64,000 nt of DNA. Origin: Physcomitrium patens (Eukaryota; Streptophyta; Bryopsida; Funariales; Funariaceae). The notes below the pieces were generated by a model. The model worked only from the letters and a program-made list of their open reading frames with translations. It had not been told where the DNA came from and ran no database searches. The position numbers were made by a program, and so were the translations under genes. The stretch lies in the NCBI RefSeq assembly GCF_000002425.4, contig NC_037267.1:8502180-8566179 (forward strand). Reading direction: 5' to 3'. How positions within the stretch are numbered: the first letter of the stretch is position 1; the number at the start of each line of letters is the position of its first letter. Shown one piece after another: positions 39,752 to 54,511 of the stretch.

Positions 39752-41053
39752 TTTGTGTTGGATGTGTATTGCAATATAAAAGAAACCAAAACAGTCCAAG
39801 CATCTTCTTATGCAAAAACTCAAAACAGTAACATCAATGTAGTTCGATCTTGTCATTTATTTAATTCGAAAATAGTACCAGCAGCAATTCATAATGAAAG
39901 TATCACTCACATATATTTAGTTCTATTTATCGATACATACATAATAAATGTTCTGTTTAAAATGCAACAATAATGTCTAATTGGTGATGAAATTATGGTG
40001 AGAAATATGAATATGATGATAAGCTCTAATCATCAAAACTTAAAATTAGTATATTAATTATTTTAAACACTTTGATAGAGTTATTATAGATAAAACGACT
40101 GCAAATTTATAATAAAATATTTTAAACATATAGAGTATATTTGAAAAAGTATAAAAACTTGACCTTATTGCTAATTTTTTCTAATTTGGGTGAAGTAATT
40201 AATGGAAATGATTTAAATTAGCCCATAGTGATTTTTGGGTTATTGTTTAATGGCTATTACCAAATAATAGTTATGTAAGTATTTGGTAATTGTTTAATGG
40301 CTATTACCAAATAATGGTTACTTACATTATAAAATTAAATATTTAACCCAAAAAATAAAAATGGATGGTTAAAATATTTTTTTATCTCATTTTAAGTGTT
40401 TTCATATTTTAATATATCATTACATGTTTATGGGTTTGTATTAGAAAAAAATATAGAACTTCTTTAAATCCTTGTCTCATTACATCTATTCTTTTATTCT
40501 TCAAATCAGCTCCCCTGTTTCCATGACCGCCCTTTTTCTTTTTCTTTTTCCTTCTATTAGGATTATTTTTTTTCAAATTTTGTTGTTAAAATTCAAGAAA
40601 GAATTTGGTTTCATGATCATATCTAAAATTAATAAGACGGATTACAAAATAACCTCCAAAAATAATTAAATTAATATAATGCCTTGCATGTCTGTATTCT
40701 TTTTTCTTTTGATATAGATTCTCGAGGTATTTACAGTTTTGTAGTTATTTTGAATGAGAGATGTTTTTATTCTTTTAAATTCCAAAGAGCCAAATTTGCT
40801 CTTATATGTTTTACATACAAAAAAATGACCCACTCACAATACTTCACTCCACCACCATCATTCTACTTGGAAAAAAGACATCAAACATTTAACTTACAAT
40901 ACACATACTATGATCCTTCATAGCACCACTACTCCATACATCTACAGTTAGATCATTTATCTGATAGAAAAATTTGCAGATTGATGAGGTGGAAGATGAT
41001 TTCATATTATGTATTAACTATACAACAAAGCACACAAATTTTATCATACCACA
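39752..41053. other. AT-rich spacer with a duplicated 31-base motif
   Basis: No genes were seen. A direct repeat containing TGTTTAATGGCTATTACCAA occurs at 40242-40272 and 40289-40320, about 48 bp apart. Confidence 0.6.
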
Positions 41054-42540
41054 TGTTACATTGTAATAAAAATTCCACCATTATATCACCCTCGCGTCGT
41101 GCTATAAATCTAGCCGCTTTGTGGACCTGTGAGCACCAAAGACAAAGGATTCGTGTCCTTGCAGTGATAGAAGCAGTATTTCCCAGTATTAATGGCAAAA
41201 AGTATAAGTACATGCGTTGGAGTGTGGGTGGAGCCAATTCTATATGACGCAATTTTGAGTACCTAATGAATGCCGAATCGCTGGAGCATCTTTATCGAAG
41301 GCACCGTTGTCAGAAAGCTGTGAAATGGGTGTTGAAGTCCCCAAGTGCTTCTTCTGACATGAGGAACTTTGAACTTGAGGGGCGACTCAGGCAGAGCTGG
41401 CATGTGCCACTGGAGATGGAAAATCCGAGGAGTGGGGAGAAATCCTCCACCATGCTGCAAATTACCCTCTGTTACAGACACCCTGTTCGTATTTCACCCT
41501 TCCAGGGTATCAAGTTCTGTCTCCGGGTCTCATCCTCGGATACCAGACCGGCCTCACTGGCTAGTATTTGTATCGCCAACTCATGAATCCAATTTCTGTG
41601 CTTGTGTCTAAGCACATTATGTGTCTGTATTCTGTGTTCTCTTATGGTATCAAAGCGAGCGTATGTTCGTTATAGAAATCTGTTACATTTTTAATTTTTT
41701 TTCCAATAACTATCTCCATCATGCCGAAAGACAACCCAGTTCCGGAGGAGGTCAAGCTAACACAATCATCAAACTTCCACCTATGAAAGTACCTGATTAC
41801 AAGGATGGCTAAGTGAGATAAACTCTGTGACATTCAGTCAAACCCCACTGTGAGCACTTTCACAAAGGGCAATAGACCAAACACTAAGGATTTTGATGCT
41901 GAAAAGTCTAGTGAGGATAGGTTAGAAAGGCTCATGTATATATTAATAATGTTCATCAGACCTAGTCTCCTCTCCTTGCTCATCAACTATCAAAACCCAA
42001 AGGAGCTTGGGGATTTCTTACATATCTTATTTGAGAATGCTCATGACAATAGAAAGTTTGATTTGAAGAATAGGCTAAGCCTGATAGTATTTTCAGACGG
42101 ACTAGGCATTGAAAATTACTTCTTCCAATTCAGACATATATTGGTTGAACTATCTGCCAGTGGTACATTAGAGATATACTACATGCCCCACAAAACTAAT
42201 ATCCAACTTCTTCGCACCTCACATAGCCTATGGATTTGGAAGAAATGTCTCTTAGCAAGTTTAAAACTATTATTGCAGGAAGTCCAAATATTTCAAACAC
42301 ATATGTCAAGAGAGATTGGTATATATTCAAAAGCTTGAATCTAATTGTATGGCCAAACTTGACATTACCTTTTAATTCCCAAATCTCTTGCAAGAAGAAT
42401 AAATGTGGCCAAATTCTCAAATTTGCATAGATGACATTGCCTTTGGAGGAAATATTACAAATAATCAAGTGTTTGAAGTTGCAATCTCCTTAGTAAACAA
42501 ACACGGCTTAGACTTGGACTCGTGTCACAATAGCATGTGA
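41054..42540 (+). mobile_element. Ty1/copia-type fragment: LTR, primer site and gag
   Basis: The probable LTR runs from a TGTTACA at 41054 to about 41640. TGGTATCAAAGCGAGC at 41645-41660 resembles the initiator tRNA-Met primer site. A gag remnant runs from 41721 (MPKDNPVPEEVKL) to about 42330, including DRLERLMYILIMFIRPSLLS and LVELSASGTLE, which follow the copia gag (UBN2-type) pattern. pol and the second LTR are absent. Broken; the left LTR edge is uncertain. Confidence 0.6.
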
Positions 42541-45011
42541 GTGGCAATCTATAGAACTTTGATAGCATAGAGTTTTTTTTAGCAATAATATTAAAATAAT
42601 AGCTAATACAAATTATCCAATCAATTGTAGAGATATTATTCATTTTAAATTTCCATCTAATGAAGTAAAAGTAATCCTTGGTATTTTTAATGTTCTTGGT
42701 CTTAAATTTTTTTTAGTTATTAATAAGCTTCTTCATAAATCATAGTATTGTAGCATATTTCAATCACAAAAAATAAATTCTTTATAATAAGGGCTACTAA
42801 TAGATTGTAGTATAAGAACTTAAGACTAAAAAAAATAGATTCTATTAATTCTCATCACAACTATTGGATATTATAGTGAATTTGACTCAGACCAACTTAT
42901 ACACCATAAGGCTATAATATCATTATTTTGGGACATATTAGCTATTTATGCTTTGATAAACTTATAGCAAAAGAAATCATAACATGTTTATCTTATATTT
43001 TAATATATTTTAAAATATATAAAAGATACCAAGAAGAAAAATAAACTTGAATTAAATTTTCATAGAAAAGTAATTGACGAGCAGCCAAGGTATTAAAATT
43101 ATTACATATAATTTTCTATGATTATTTTTTGATGACATCTCTTGAAGGCTGAAATCACATGTTTATCATTGTTAAAAACTATAGTAATTATGTGTGGATA
43201 AATTTTTTCTAGTTTAAATTTTAAGCTTTAAAAAAATTTAGAGTATTTAAGAATATGATTAAAATTTAATTTAAAAAGTGGCTACAATATATTTAAAGTA
43301 ACAATAAAAGAAAGTTTTTTTCTAATAATTTCATAAAACTATACTAAGATATAAGAATGAAAAGAGAATTTTCTAATATTAGAATTTCAAAATAAAATGA
43401 TATAGTAAAAAGAACAAACTACAAGTTGCTCAATATAAGATACTACATGGTACTTTAAGTTGGCATCTCAATATTCCTTAAGACCAAAGTCATCAACATC
43501 ATTGTATTATTTATTAATATTTTTTCAATAAAAAATCTATTTAAATAATACCATTTTAAAAACTCTTTGATAAAAAATTAGATATCTTTTTTTAGAAAGT
43601 TTTTGACTTCCATATCTATCTATAAATAGAATAAAAATAAAGAAACAAACTACAAACTAATACTAAAGTTGGATCATTTGTTGGCTATGATTTAAAAAAA
43701 AATATATAGAATTTAGATACCAATTGATTATAAGCTAGTTTTTTTTCAAAATATAAGATTAGATAAAAATTACATTTAATTCAAAAGAGCTTTGAGACAA
43801 ATAAATCTGCAATAAACATTTAAAATAAATGTTTATAATATAGCCATACCATTACAAGCAAGCACGATTGTTTCACCTACCGAAAGTGCTTTGATTCTAC
43901 TATAAGATATAATGAATAAATAAAACTTGTCAATACCAGATTTGACAATACAAAGGTTACCATTACCTTATTGTTATGACATCCATTATCTTTAAATCTT
44001 GATATGCATTCACATATATATATATATATATATATATTCTTTTTTTTTTTTACAAGTAACAATCATTCAATAAATATCAATCATCTCATCACAATGGTCA
44101 CTTCTAATTTGTCTTCTTGTGATTTACGTGATATCTCAATTCAAGCCAAAATTATAATTTAATCCACATCAAGGCACGAACTTCTAACTTGCACATATGA
44201 ACAATCCTTGTATTAAAGAAATATCATCATATATTCTATGAATATTCTCAAACTTTCTTATTCTATTAATTTTGATTATTTTTTTAAAATTATAAAAAAA
44301 TCAAGTAATTTAATCACATTTGCTAATGCTAGCTTTAGTACAAATTAATATATTGCAATGAAATATGAAAAGAAACCATCATAAAAAATAAATAGTAGAA
44401 GTTCTACAATATCTTACTTGGAACATCAACTATGATAATAAAATGTATATGTAAGAAAAAAATGGAAAAAATGGTTGCTTGAACAAATTCAAAACTTGAT
44501 AGAAAGTACATAGATTTCAAAACTTTATAGGGATATATTATTATGATTTTTTTTAATATTTTTTGCTAAATAAAAAGTAATATGTATCATTATTCTACTT
44601 ATTATTAATTATAACTTATTGTTATTTAAGCTTTAATGTCTATAAGCAAGCTTTAGATAAAACTTTATGATAACCACAACTAACAACATGCATTAAACTA
44701 TAAATAAGTTAGTTTATTACCAAAATTTAAAATTATATGGTATTTGGTCTAGTATTATTCTATCTCAAGATTCTACCATCTAATAATATTAAACTTATTT
44801 TACAAATCTTCTACTAATTATTGTGATATTTTTTTATTTCTTATTTTGCTTACTTTGTCCATACTCAAGATGTATCTTTGTGTTTTGTGGTAGTATTGAG
44901 GTAAGAGAGTTTGCTTTAGGAAAATATAATATTTTTGACTACAACTACATATGATCAAATATTGCTTTTAATTCAAATGAAATCAATTACTTCATATTCT
45001 TAATAGTATGT
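42541..45011. other. AT-rich DNA without recognisable genes
   Basis: Simple sequence including (TA)n near 44015-44036 and 45017-45036. No supported frame. Confidence 0.55.
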
Positions 45012-45119
45012 TGTCATATATATATATATATATATATGAGAAGTACTCAATAGAAAGTATATATAAGTATATTTGATATTATCTTATGACTAATCTTCTT
45101 AAAAGCTTCATAGATGTAT

Positions 45120-45679
45120 TGTCACGGACAAGAACTCGATGAAAAAATAATTCAGACAAGTGAGCCTTCATTCAAAAAAAGGTAACAAAATATATATAAA
45201 TAAGTATATATATTGAAAGAAAACTGGAATGGCTATTGCCAAAAGACAAGAAAACTAGAGACCCTTGAAACTAGGCTAGAAACAAGAAAAGAGTTGATAA
45301 GAGTGAAGAAGCCTTCACTCTTGTCTCTATATATATTATCTAACTAGGGGCTATGTGGCGACGTTCTATAGGACCTCCAATATGTGTTGACTTTGTAGGA
45401 CACATGTCTTGACTTATAAGGCAAGTTCTTCTATGTGTGGGCCATATAGTTAGCTTGATCATCAAGCTAACAACATGTGTGGCACATGGCCAACTTGTTG
45501 ACCACGTTTCTAATCCAAAAAGTCAATTAAAGACACCTATGAAGTCAAAGCAGCATCTATGAAGCTTCTAGGAAGCTTCTATATTAAATACTATAGAATT
45601 TACTTACTTTTACCTACTTTTACTTACTTCTACCTATTTATATATGTAATTACTAGCATACATGATTATGTCCGTGATA
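45120..45679 (-). repeat. 3' LTR of copy 2
   Basis: 560 bp, the same architecture as the copy 1 LTRs, with palindromes at 45296-45325, 45449-45471 and 45474-45488 and the doubled GAAGCTTC at 45561-45579. Confidence 0.92.
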
Positions 45680-45699
45680 TTATCCCCCCTTCTAGGGAT

Positions 45700-46180
45700 G
45701 AGTTCCACGACGAGCAGTCATCATATGTGGAGGAAATTTATCATACGATGAATTATATTCGCCACATACTCTGATCTTTGTTCTCTTCGAAAATGATTGA
45801 TAGGACCTCTCAACCATTGATAGTGTTCCATATCAGGGCGGGAAGACCACCCAGTTATTTGATCATTGTTGAGGCCTTTATAACTTCCTTCGAATAGAAT
45901 ATTTGGAATACCATCAGGAGTTATTCCTACCTCTAGCAAAATCATCAAACATCAGGAGTCCCTTCCCAAATCGTGATACCAAACGCGTTGTATCTCGTCA
46001 TCTATTCGAGGAAGAACATGTTGTTCTTGAAGTTCTTCATCTCGATTGCATCGTCTTGAAGGTTGTGACAATCGTAATGTCTCATCCGGCAGGTCAGCAA
46101 ATGAAGGCTCTTGAGTCAAATCTGCTGGTAGTTGGTTCTCCATCTCCTCATTGTCACTACTACAAAGAAGCTACGAACAA
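45700..46180 (-). pseudogene. Extra conserved region between chromodomain and polypurine tract (copy 2)
   Basis: The same two short frames as in copy 1 (starts MENQLPADLTQEPSFADL and MMILLEVGITPDGIPN), with high identity. Function unknown. Confidence 0.65.
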
Positions 46181-49100
46181 AAATTGAAAGTAGAATGTTA
46201 TCTTGCCTAGATGTTGGTTTTTTTATAAAAAAGGTTTTCATCTTGATTTTGATGGATGTCGTCGATGAAAAGCCTCCACCGCCTTTGCTGCATTTGTAAG
46301 ATTCTTTATTGGCTTCCATGTGCGTTCACTAATATCATATCCACGCCAATGGACAAGATATTCTAATTTATTTTGACGCCGCCTTGAATCTAAGACTTCT
46401 TCTACTTCAAACTCTTCATTATTATCCACTTCTATAGGAGAAGGTGGAGCTTGTCGTCTTCTTGGTATGTCCACTATCTTGTATGATTCAAGAAGAGATA
46501 CGTGGAATACTGGATGGATTTTCATTGACTCCGGTAGATGTAAATGATATGCAACTAGATTGATTTGTGTAAAAATAGAAAATGGTCCCAGCCTTCGATA
46601 GTCCAATTTGTCACAAGGACGAGTGGTCTTGATATTGTGACAAAGTAGCCATATCTTATCACCCAAGATGAATGATGGTTTTTCCTCTCGATAGACATCC
46701 ACATTGATCTTTTGTTGTTCTTGAGCCTCTTTTAACTGTGCCTTCATCGTTGCATGTAGCTTTGATAAATGAATCGCCAAATCTTTCACAACAGGATTAT
46801 CAACTTTTGAAAAGTCAAAAGTATCAAGTCGTGGATGATAACCATAATTAGCAAAGAAAGGTGTTTGTTTTATAGAAAAATGTATCGTGTTATTCTAAGC
46901 AAACTCTGCCAATGGCAAAAGAGTTGTCCAATCATCTTGTTGGTAATTAATGGTACATCTTAAATATTGCTCCAAAACTTAATTAACATGCTCCATTTGT
47001 CCTTCAGTTTGAGGATGGAATGCCGAAGATAGTTTTATATCCACTTTAAGAATCTTGAAAAGAGTCCGCCAAAATCTTGATACAAATTGAGTTCCCCTAT
47101 TTGATATAATATCCTTGGGTAATCCATGATAGCGATAGATATTATCAAGAAAGAGCTTAGCTGTTTCTTCACCTGTGATAGATTTTGTACATGGTACAAA
47201 ATGTGCCATCTTGGTAAAACGATCTACTATCATGAATATAGAGTCATAAGAACCTGAGATTGGAAGATCCGTGATGAAGTCCATAGAAATAAAAGACCAT
47301 GGTTGTTCTAGAATGGGTAATGGCTGAAGAAGTCCAAAAGGTCGATGACGAGGAGTTTTCGATCTTGAGCAAACATCACATGATTGTACAAAATCTTTAA
47401 CTACCTTTCACATTTGAGGCCACCAAAAATCCTTAGATATCAGCTCTAAAGTCTTATTATATTCGAAATGTCCTGCTGCTGGGAAGTCGTGACGAGCTTG
47501 AAGAACACGTAAATGTACTTTTCCTTCTAGAACATATAGGCATCCTTCGAAATAGAATAGATTGTTCATGAATTCAAATTTAGAGGGATCATGAGATTTA
47601 GAAGAATTATTCTTAATATCATGAACAAGAGGGTCTGAAGACATATTTAATTGGACTTGCTTAAGAAAAGTTAAATCAACAATCAATGTTGATTTTATTG
47701 CTCAAAGATGAAATTGCTCCGGCTTCAAGAGAACCATTCTTTGTTGCTCAAAAGTTGCATCTCCTTCTTTTGGTGCGAGATAAGAACGTTTAGGCAAGGC
47801 ATCCAACAAACCTTGTTGTTTTTCTAGTCGATAAGTGATGATGAACTCAAATCATGATAAAGACATGCTCCAACGAGCTTGGCGACGATTTAATATGCGT
47901 ATTGACATAAAATATTCGAGGTTCTTGTGATCCATATACATGGTGATTGGTTTGGAAGCGCCTTCTAGATAATGATGCCATTCTTGAAAAGAATCCACAA
48001 TTGCAAGAAGTTCTTTGTCGTGGATCTCATAATTGATTTCTGCTGCTGAGAATTTTCTTGAATGAAAGGCTACTAGATGAAGTTTGTCATCTGTTCCCAT
48101 TTGTGATAAAACCGCACCCAAAGCAAAGTCTCATGCATCTGTTTCCATAAAGAATGCTTTGGAAAAATCAACACGATACAAGATTAGTGCAGAAACAAAT
48201 GCTGTCTTTAAAGATTCAAAAGCAATGTTCGCTTCTAGATTCCATTGGAGTTTGTCTTTACAAGTCAAATGTATAAATAGAGTTATAATTCGAGAGAAGT
48301 CTTTGATGAAGATCCGATAGTAGTTGGCAAATCCCAAAAAGCATTAGCCATCTCTTACCGTTTTTGGGATCTTCCAATCTATAATAGTTTGAACTTTCTT
48401 AGGATCCATTATAAGTCCATCATTTGAAATGATGTAACCTAAGAAATCGACTTGAGTAGTGTGGAATACACACTTTTCTATCTTGGTATAGAGTCCTACA
48501 TCGCTTAATTTTTGTAATACACGACGAACATGAAGTTCATGTTCTTCTGGATTCTTAGAATAGATCAAGATGTCGTCTAGATAATAGACCACAAAATCGT
48601 CCAAAAACTCTCAAAAAACATCATTCATTACATGTTGAAAAGCTGCTAGTGCATTTGTAAGTCCAAAAGGCATGATGTTGTATTCAAAATGTCCATACCT
48701 AGTTCGAAACGCAGTCTTCCATTCATCTCCTTCTTTGATGTGTACTTGATTGTATGCTCCCTGAAGATCTATTTTTGTATAGATCTTAGCTTGATTCAGC
48801 TGATCAAGAAGTCCAGATATTAAAGGTAGTGGATACCTGTTTTTGATGGTAATCTTATTGAGTCCTTGATAATCAACACACATCCACAATGATCCATCTT
48901 TTTTCTTCACAAATAGAATTGGAGCTCCTGCCGGAGATTTAGAATGGCATATGAAATTCTTGGCTAGATTTTCTTCAATATACTCCTTGAGTTCAATCAA
49001 CTCATTTTGCAATAAACTGTAGATTGGTCCAAATGGCGGTTGTGCTCTTTCTTGAAGGTCAATTGAGCAATCATAGGGACAATGTTCCTGGAGTGTATAT

Positions 49101-52100
49101 GCATTCTTTTTTTTAAATACATCTTGAAATTTTTGATATTGGCTTGGAATGCCACTTGAAGTCTTTCCACCACTAGAAACGGGTGTGGCATAAATAATAT
49201 ATGGTGATTCTTTTATAGCAGCATGCAAGAAAGCTTTTACACCTATAAATAGGATTTAAATTGAACTGGACTTATGACTGTCTACTTGATTAAGTAGACT
49301 ATTAGTTATACTTTTAAAAAAAGTAAGAGTTCAGGAAATCTAATCTATTTGAGGGTTGTATTTTTCTAACTACGATAAATCTTAAATGATTGGATTAACG
49401 GGAGATCTAATAATATTAAATACTACAAAATTATTATGACCATTGATTATTACTTCTATAGGAAGGATTTCGTGAGTAATATCTGTAGAAGACAATGGAC
49501 GACCATCTATGATTTCTATATTAATAGGTTTAGTTTTCTTTACTAAAGATATGCTATGTCTTTTAGTAAATTGTTCATCTAAAAAACACGTTGAGGCTCC
49601 TGAATCTAACAAGGCAGAGACTTTGTAATGTTTAGGTCCTAAAATAACATTTAATGTAAAACAAGGAGAGAGCTCTGAGGAGAGACTAGGACCTTTACTA
49701 GATGTTGTACAAGGTTCCAGCCGCACGGTCCCTATTGTAGTTGGACAAACTCGTTTTCTGACATATTGTCTTCTTTCACAGCCATACTCCTCATTTTGTG
49801 ATTGCGTCGTTTCTTTGGACAATGTTGAGCAGTGTGCTTTGGTTCTCCACAATATAAACATAATCCTTCTTGACGACGACGAGTCTTTTCTTGCTCAGTA
49901 AGAGGTTTGAAATGTACTGCATCAATTTGTATATCCTCTATTTTCTAATGTATGTGTTGAAGAGGTGTTGGTGTTGCCATTGAATTATAGTAATGTTGAG
50001 GTCCACTTGTACGGTTCTTAGATCAGAATTCAAAAAGGCGATTGTCACACTTCACAGCAAAGTCAATTGCTTGACTCAATGTTTGAAGATCAGGTAAGTT
50101 GAGCATTAATTTTTTTACCTCATATTGTAATCTGTAGAAAAATTGGCTAAAAAGTGCAGCATCATCTCACTTGATATCAGTTGTAAGTTGTCAAAATTGT
50201 AAAGCATATAACATTACTGATTGATTGCATTGTCGTAAAATATGGATCTTATTGGTTGCAACATGAATTGCATCATGTTCTCCATATATGGATCGAAACT
50301 CCACCAAAAAAGCCTCTTGATTATCCAATATTGGATCTTGTCATTCAAGAAAAGATGAAAACCACGATAGTACTGAACCTGAAAGAAGCTTACCAATGAA
50401 TCTAATTTGCGATCTTGAAGTTGGATAGCTTTGGAGTTGAAGTTCAATCATAAGTTGCACTTGATTGATAAATCCTCGAAACTTGGATATGGTGCCATCA
50501 AACTTCTCGAGTAGGACAATTCTTGGTTCTCTAACATTTGAAGGATGTTCTACTATAGGAGAAAGGACATGGTTTGGTGCAGATGTTGAAGCAGCTCCAA
50601 CCATTTCTATATCTTCACTTCCTACCAATCTTATTGCTCCTTGTGGTGGTAAATTGAGTTGATGCCTGGCAAGCATTAACTCCCTCAATTGCTCTTGTAT
50701 TTGTACTATTGAACTCTACATTTCAACAAGTTCTGCCATGATAACACTTAGAAGAGAGAAGATGTCTAATATCACTCAAGACAAATAGAAGAGAGGACTT
50801 GAGAACAAAGAAAATACTAAGGACAATATCAGTTTAGAAGAGGGTAATCCGCAACTTCTAATATGCTTAAATCTTATCAAGAAAAAGGGGTAATCCACTC
50901 TTAATCAAGATTAGAAAAAGCTCTGATATTGTAGGTGTACTCTTGTCCAGCTTATAGTATAAGTTAATAATATGGTATATATATATATAGAAGCAAAAAT
51001 GAAGCCTTCTTCATTCTTATCAATGCCTTTCTAATCTTTAGTCTTATTTTAAGTTTTTTTAGTCTTCTTGTATTTAGTAATAGTTATTTTAATTTAATAT
51101 TATACCATCTTTGAATATATTTCTAATCTTTTTGAATAACAGAATAGTGTGTTCATCTTTTAGTTTATTGAGATTCATATTTTTGATAATTTGACAAGTA
51201 TATTAACTTGTTTTCTTTATTTTGTATTAGAAGCAAGTAATTTAATTCACTTTTATTGTTGTATATTTAAGATTACAAATTATTCATATTTAAATTCACT
51301 TTTAATTTTTTAATATTGATTTTTTTTTATTAAAAAGAATAGACTACCTCTCTTTGTATAAAATTTCATTTGATATTAGAAGTTATAGATTATCCTCTTT
51401 TAATTTGACTCTTAAATATTTTTGAATTTTTTATAGAAGAAAAAATTATAGATACTATTCTTGATAGAAGTGAAAATAGATTTATAACTATTACAGATCT
51501 TTATGAGCTTGGTGATACTATAAGGGCAGAAGTCTCACGTATTTCTAATATCAATAATAGAGGTAATATTTTGACACCTATAGGAGAGATCAACAACAAA
51601 GTTTAAAGTCTATGCTAAAAAGTTGTATAATTGAAAGTAGTAAGTAAATCAAACTTACAACTAAATCCAAAAAGTCTTGTTACTCAAAGTATGAGAGACA
51701 AAAATAAGTATGCTCAAAAAGACTGATGGAATAAGATCAAAATTTTGAAGATTTCAACAATAAGTAAAGCTCTATTTAAGATTGCATATATGGTTATTAA
51801 AGGAATTTATTACTTAAGCCATTGCATGCAATAATCATTTATTTGAATGATGTCAAAAACAAATATTTATTTAAAATAATACAAATCAAGTCATGGCAAC
51901 AATCTCTAAGTTCACAAAAGCTTATTTATTAAGACCAAAACTTATGAAAATTGACATGATATGTTTCAAGACTCTTATTGAATAAAAAAATCAACACTGT
52001 TAAGAAAGTGTATGCTTATATTATAGAGATTCTAAGTACACTATTCAAAATTATTCAAAGAAGAAACACAACTACAAAATGTGAAGCACAATTTCCAAAG

Positions 52101-52496
52101 AGAACAATATATTGGAAATTTTTTTTTTCAACTATAATAGGGATTGTGTAGCTAGAATCCTACATAATATCTAATAAAGGTCATATTTTCTCTTTAGATC
52201 CTTTACCTTGTTTTACAATGGAAGTTTATTTGGGATTAAAAAATCACAAGATCTTTGTCTTGCTAGATATAAGAGTCTTAGTTTATTTTATTGATGAAGA
52301 TTTTTTTAAAAAAAATAAGAAATATCTTTCAAGATGTCTTTTCTTAGACCATAAAAGTTAATGAATATCTTAAAAAAAAGATAGATACGACATCTTTTAT
52401 AGAAATGAATAATAATCAAGAGTTTGAGGTAGAAGGAATTTTAGATTCAAGGTGGTGCTAAAATAGGTTGAAATGTCTTGTTTATGGTCATGATGT

Positions 52497-53838
52497 TGTA
52501 ATGTAATATGACTACATAGTAAAAATATAATCAAAATTGAATTTCTAATTAAATATCTAATTATCTTAGTTCAATAATAATTCAAGATATTTAAACATCA
52601 CTTTTATAAAAGCCTCTTAGATTATTTTTTTATCTTAATACTTAATAGGTTGAAGGTTGGCTAGTAATTTTACCTTCAAGAATGTAGGGGCTCTTTTATT
52701 GCCTTAAAAAGATAATAAATTAATAAAATCAGGTTAAAAGAGATAAATAATTAGCATGGTTGATATTAGAGCTAAGTTGATGGTAGGTTTTGGCTAAAAA
52801 ACTCCTAGGATAGGTTAGAATGATATCCAATCGTCTACCATTTGTGAGACAAGGTCAAAATCAAACCTCTGGCAATCAAAACAACTGCCTAGGAAAAAAT
52901 AGGATTTCATTTGAATATTAAAGATTAGAGTTAGAGAGCTAGCTTGGAGCTTCTTCTAGAAATGTAAGGCTGATTTTTATAAGATTTGTTGAAACTTTAC
53001 AATTGTTGTTCAAAATCAGGATTTGTATTAGCAACTTAGAATTTATGCAATACAATTTGGGCTAGCACTCTTGGCTAATTCGTGAAATTGATGTCACATC
53101 TATAGTTCAAATTTTGATAGTCCTTGATTAATTAGTTTTACGAAATGTATGTAAAATTTTGTGATAATTCAGTAGTATAATTAAAAGATATCAAGGTTTT
53201 AGTACAAAAAGGTATCAGAAATTGGCAATTTGGAGTTGAATAGGATTTCTATGATATTTGAAGATCTACTAGTTGGATTAAGGTGAAATTTGGCATAGTA
53301 TTAGAAAACTTGAAGATCAAGCTAGTAAATAATTTTAATTTGAAGTTAATGACTGGAGAAAGAGAAATCACTATGAGAACATTTGCATCAACTTTCAAGT
53401 TGGCAGCCAAGTAATATCAATGTGGTTTTTTGGGCATTTTCTCATGATTTTTAATTTGGATTAGAATAAATTCTTTTTGAATACATAGAAGATTTATAGT
53501 GGCATTTTTGTGCAAAATTTTGCTCTAAATAGATGGTTAAATTAAAAGTAATAATTTTCTAAAGCTTACTAATTTGAATTAAGGTTACAAAAAAATTATA
53601 AATTACCTAATTATGAGATAAATAAGGCAAATGGAATTTATATATTATTGAGATTACTGAGAATAATGTTCTTGAATACTTTTTATTGGAATTAAATACT
53701 TTTGAATCAAAGTTCAAATTACATTTTTTTCATAAGGATGATACATATTAAAATTCTTGGATACTTGTAAAATAAAATCCCATCTTCTACAGCCATATGC
53801 TTGGTGCATTTCCAAATAGGATGACACATAATATTACA
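52497..53838. mobile_element. 1.34-kb insertion, possible solo LTR, inside the ancient chromodomain
   Basis: It separates two halves of a chromodomain fossil that are contiguous in every other copy. The ends read TGTAATGTAATAT and ATAATATTACA, a short inverted repeat with TG..CA termini as in an LTR. No coding frame. No clear target duplication remains. Confidence 0.5.
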
Positions 53839-54511
53839 ATAGATATAATATTAATAAGTGTACATGGAATCCAACTAAAAATCTTACAAATAAAACAAAA
53901 AAAATTAGTGATTTTTATTGATGACATCCATCAAAGTTAAGATGAAGAATAATAAATCTTTGTTATAAAAGAAATATAATTTAAAAAAGAATTATATTTT
54001 ATCTTCTATCTTTGTTTGTAATTTATGTATATTTGTGGTACAGAAGAGAGAGATAATTAATAGCTAGTAGATTCAACTCAAAAATTCTTGTTTGTTGATT
54101 TATCAAATAAGATATTACAATTTTTAGATCCTTCAAGATAATGTAATTAAAATGAATATCGTCAAGATTGACAAGTTCTTCTTCAAATATATAAGAAGAT
54201 ACAATAAATTTGATATAACAACCTTAGAAGAGATTTTTAATATTTGTTGATTTTATTGGAAGTAAGAATGACTCCTGATGGTCTAATAAATGTTTTGTTT
54301 GAAGGTAGTTATGAAGGCCTCAATAACAATCTAATATCAAGGTACACTTTTTGTTATAAAATGGAGTATTGTTGATAGCTCAAAGGACCTATCAACTACA
54401 TTTAAAAGGAACAAAGATCAAAATATGTGATAAATATAATTTGCCATATTTTGGACTTCTTCAACATATGATAACTACTTGTTGTAGAACTCTTTCCTAG
54501 AAAGGAGGATA

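Larger units (their letters stand above)
45120..50946 (-). mobile_element. Ty3/gypsy chromovirus (copy 2), nested in the older element
   Basis: Left (3') LTR 45120-45679, polypurine tract AGAAGGGGGGATAA, extra 3' region (45700-46180), chromodomain and integrase (46238-47690), RNase H and reverse transcriptase (47700-49228), protease (49382-49740) and gag (to about 50740). Between 47852 and 49861 it is colinear with copy 1 at a constant offset of 15308 bases. The right (5') LTR and part of the target LTR are missing, and no target duplication remains. Broken at several points. Confidence 0.93.
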
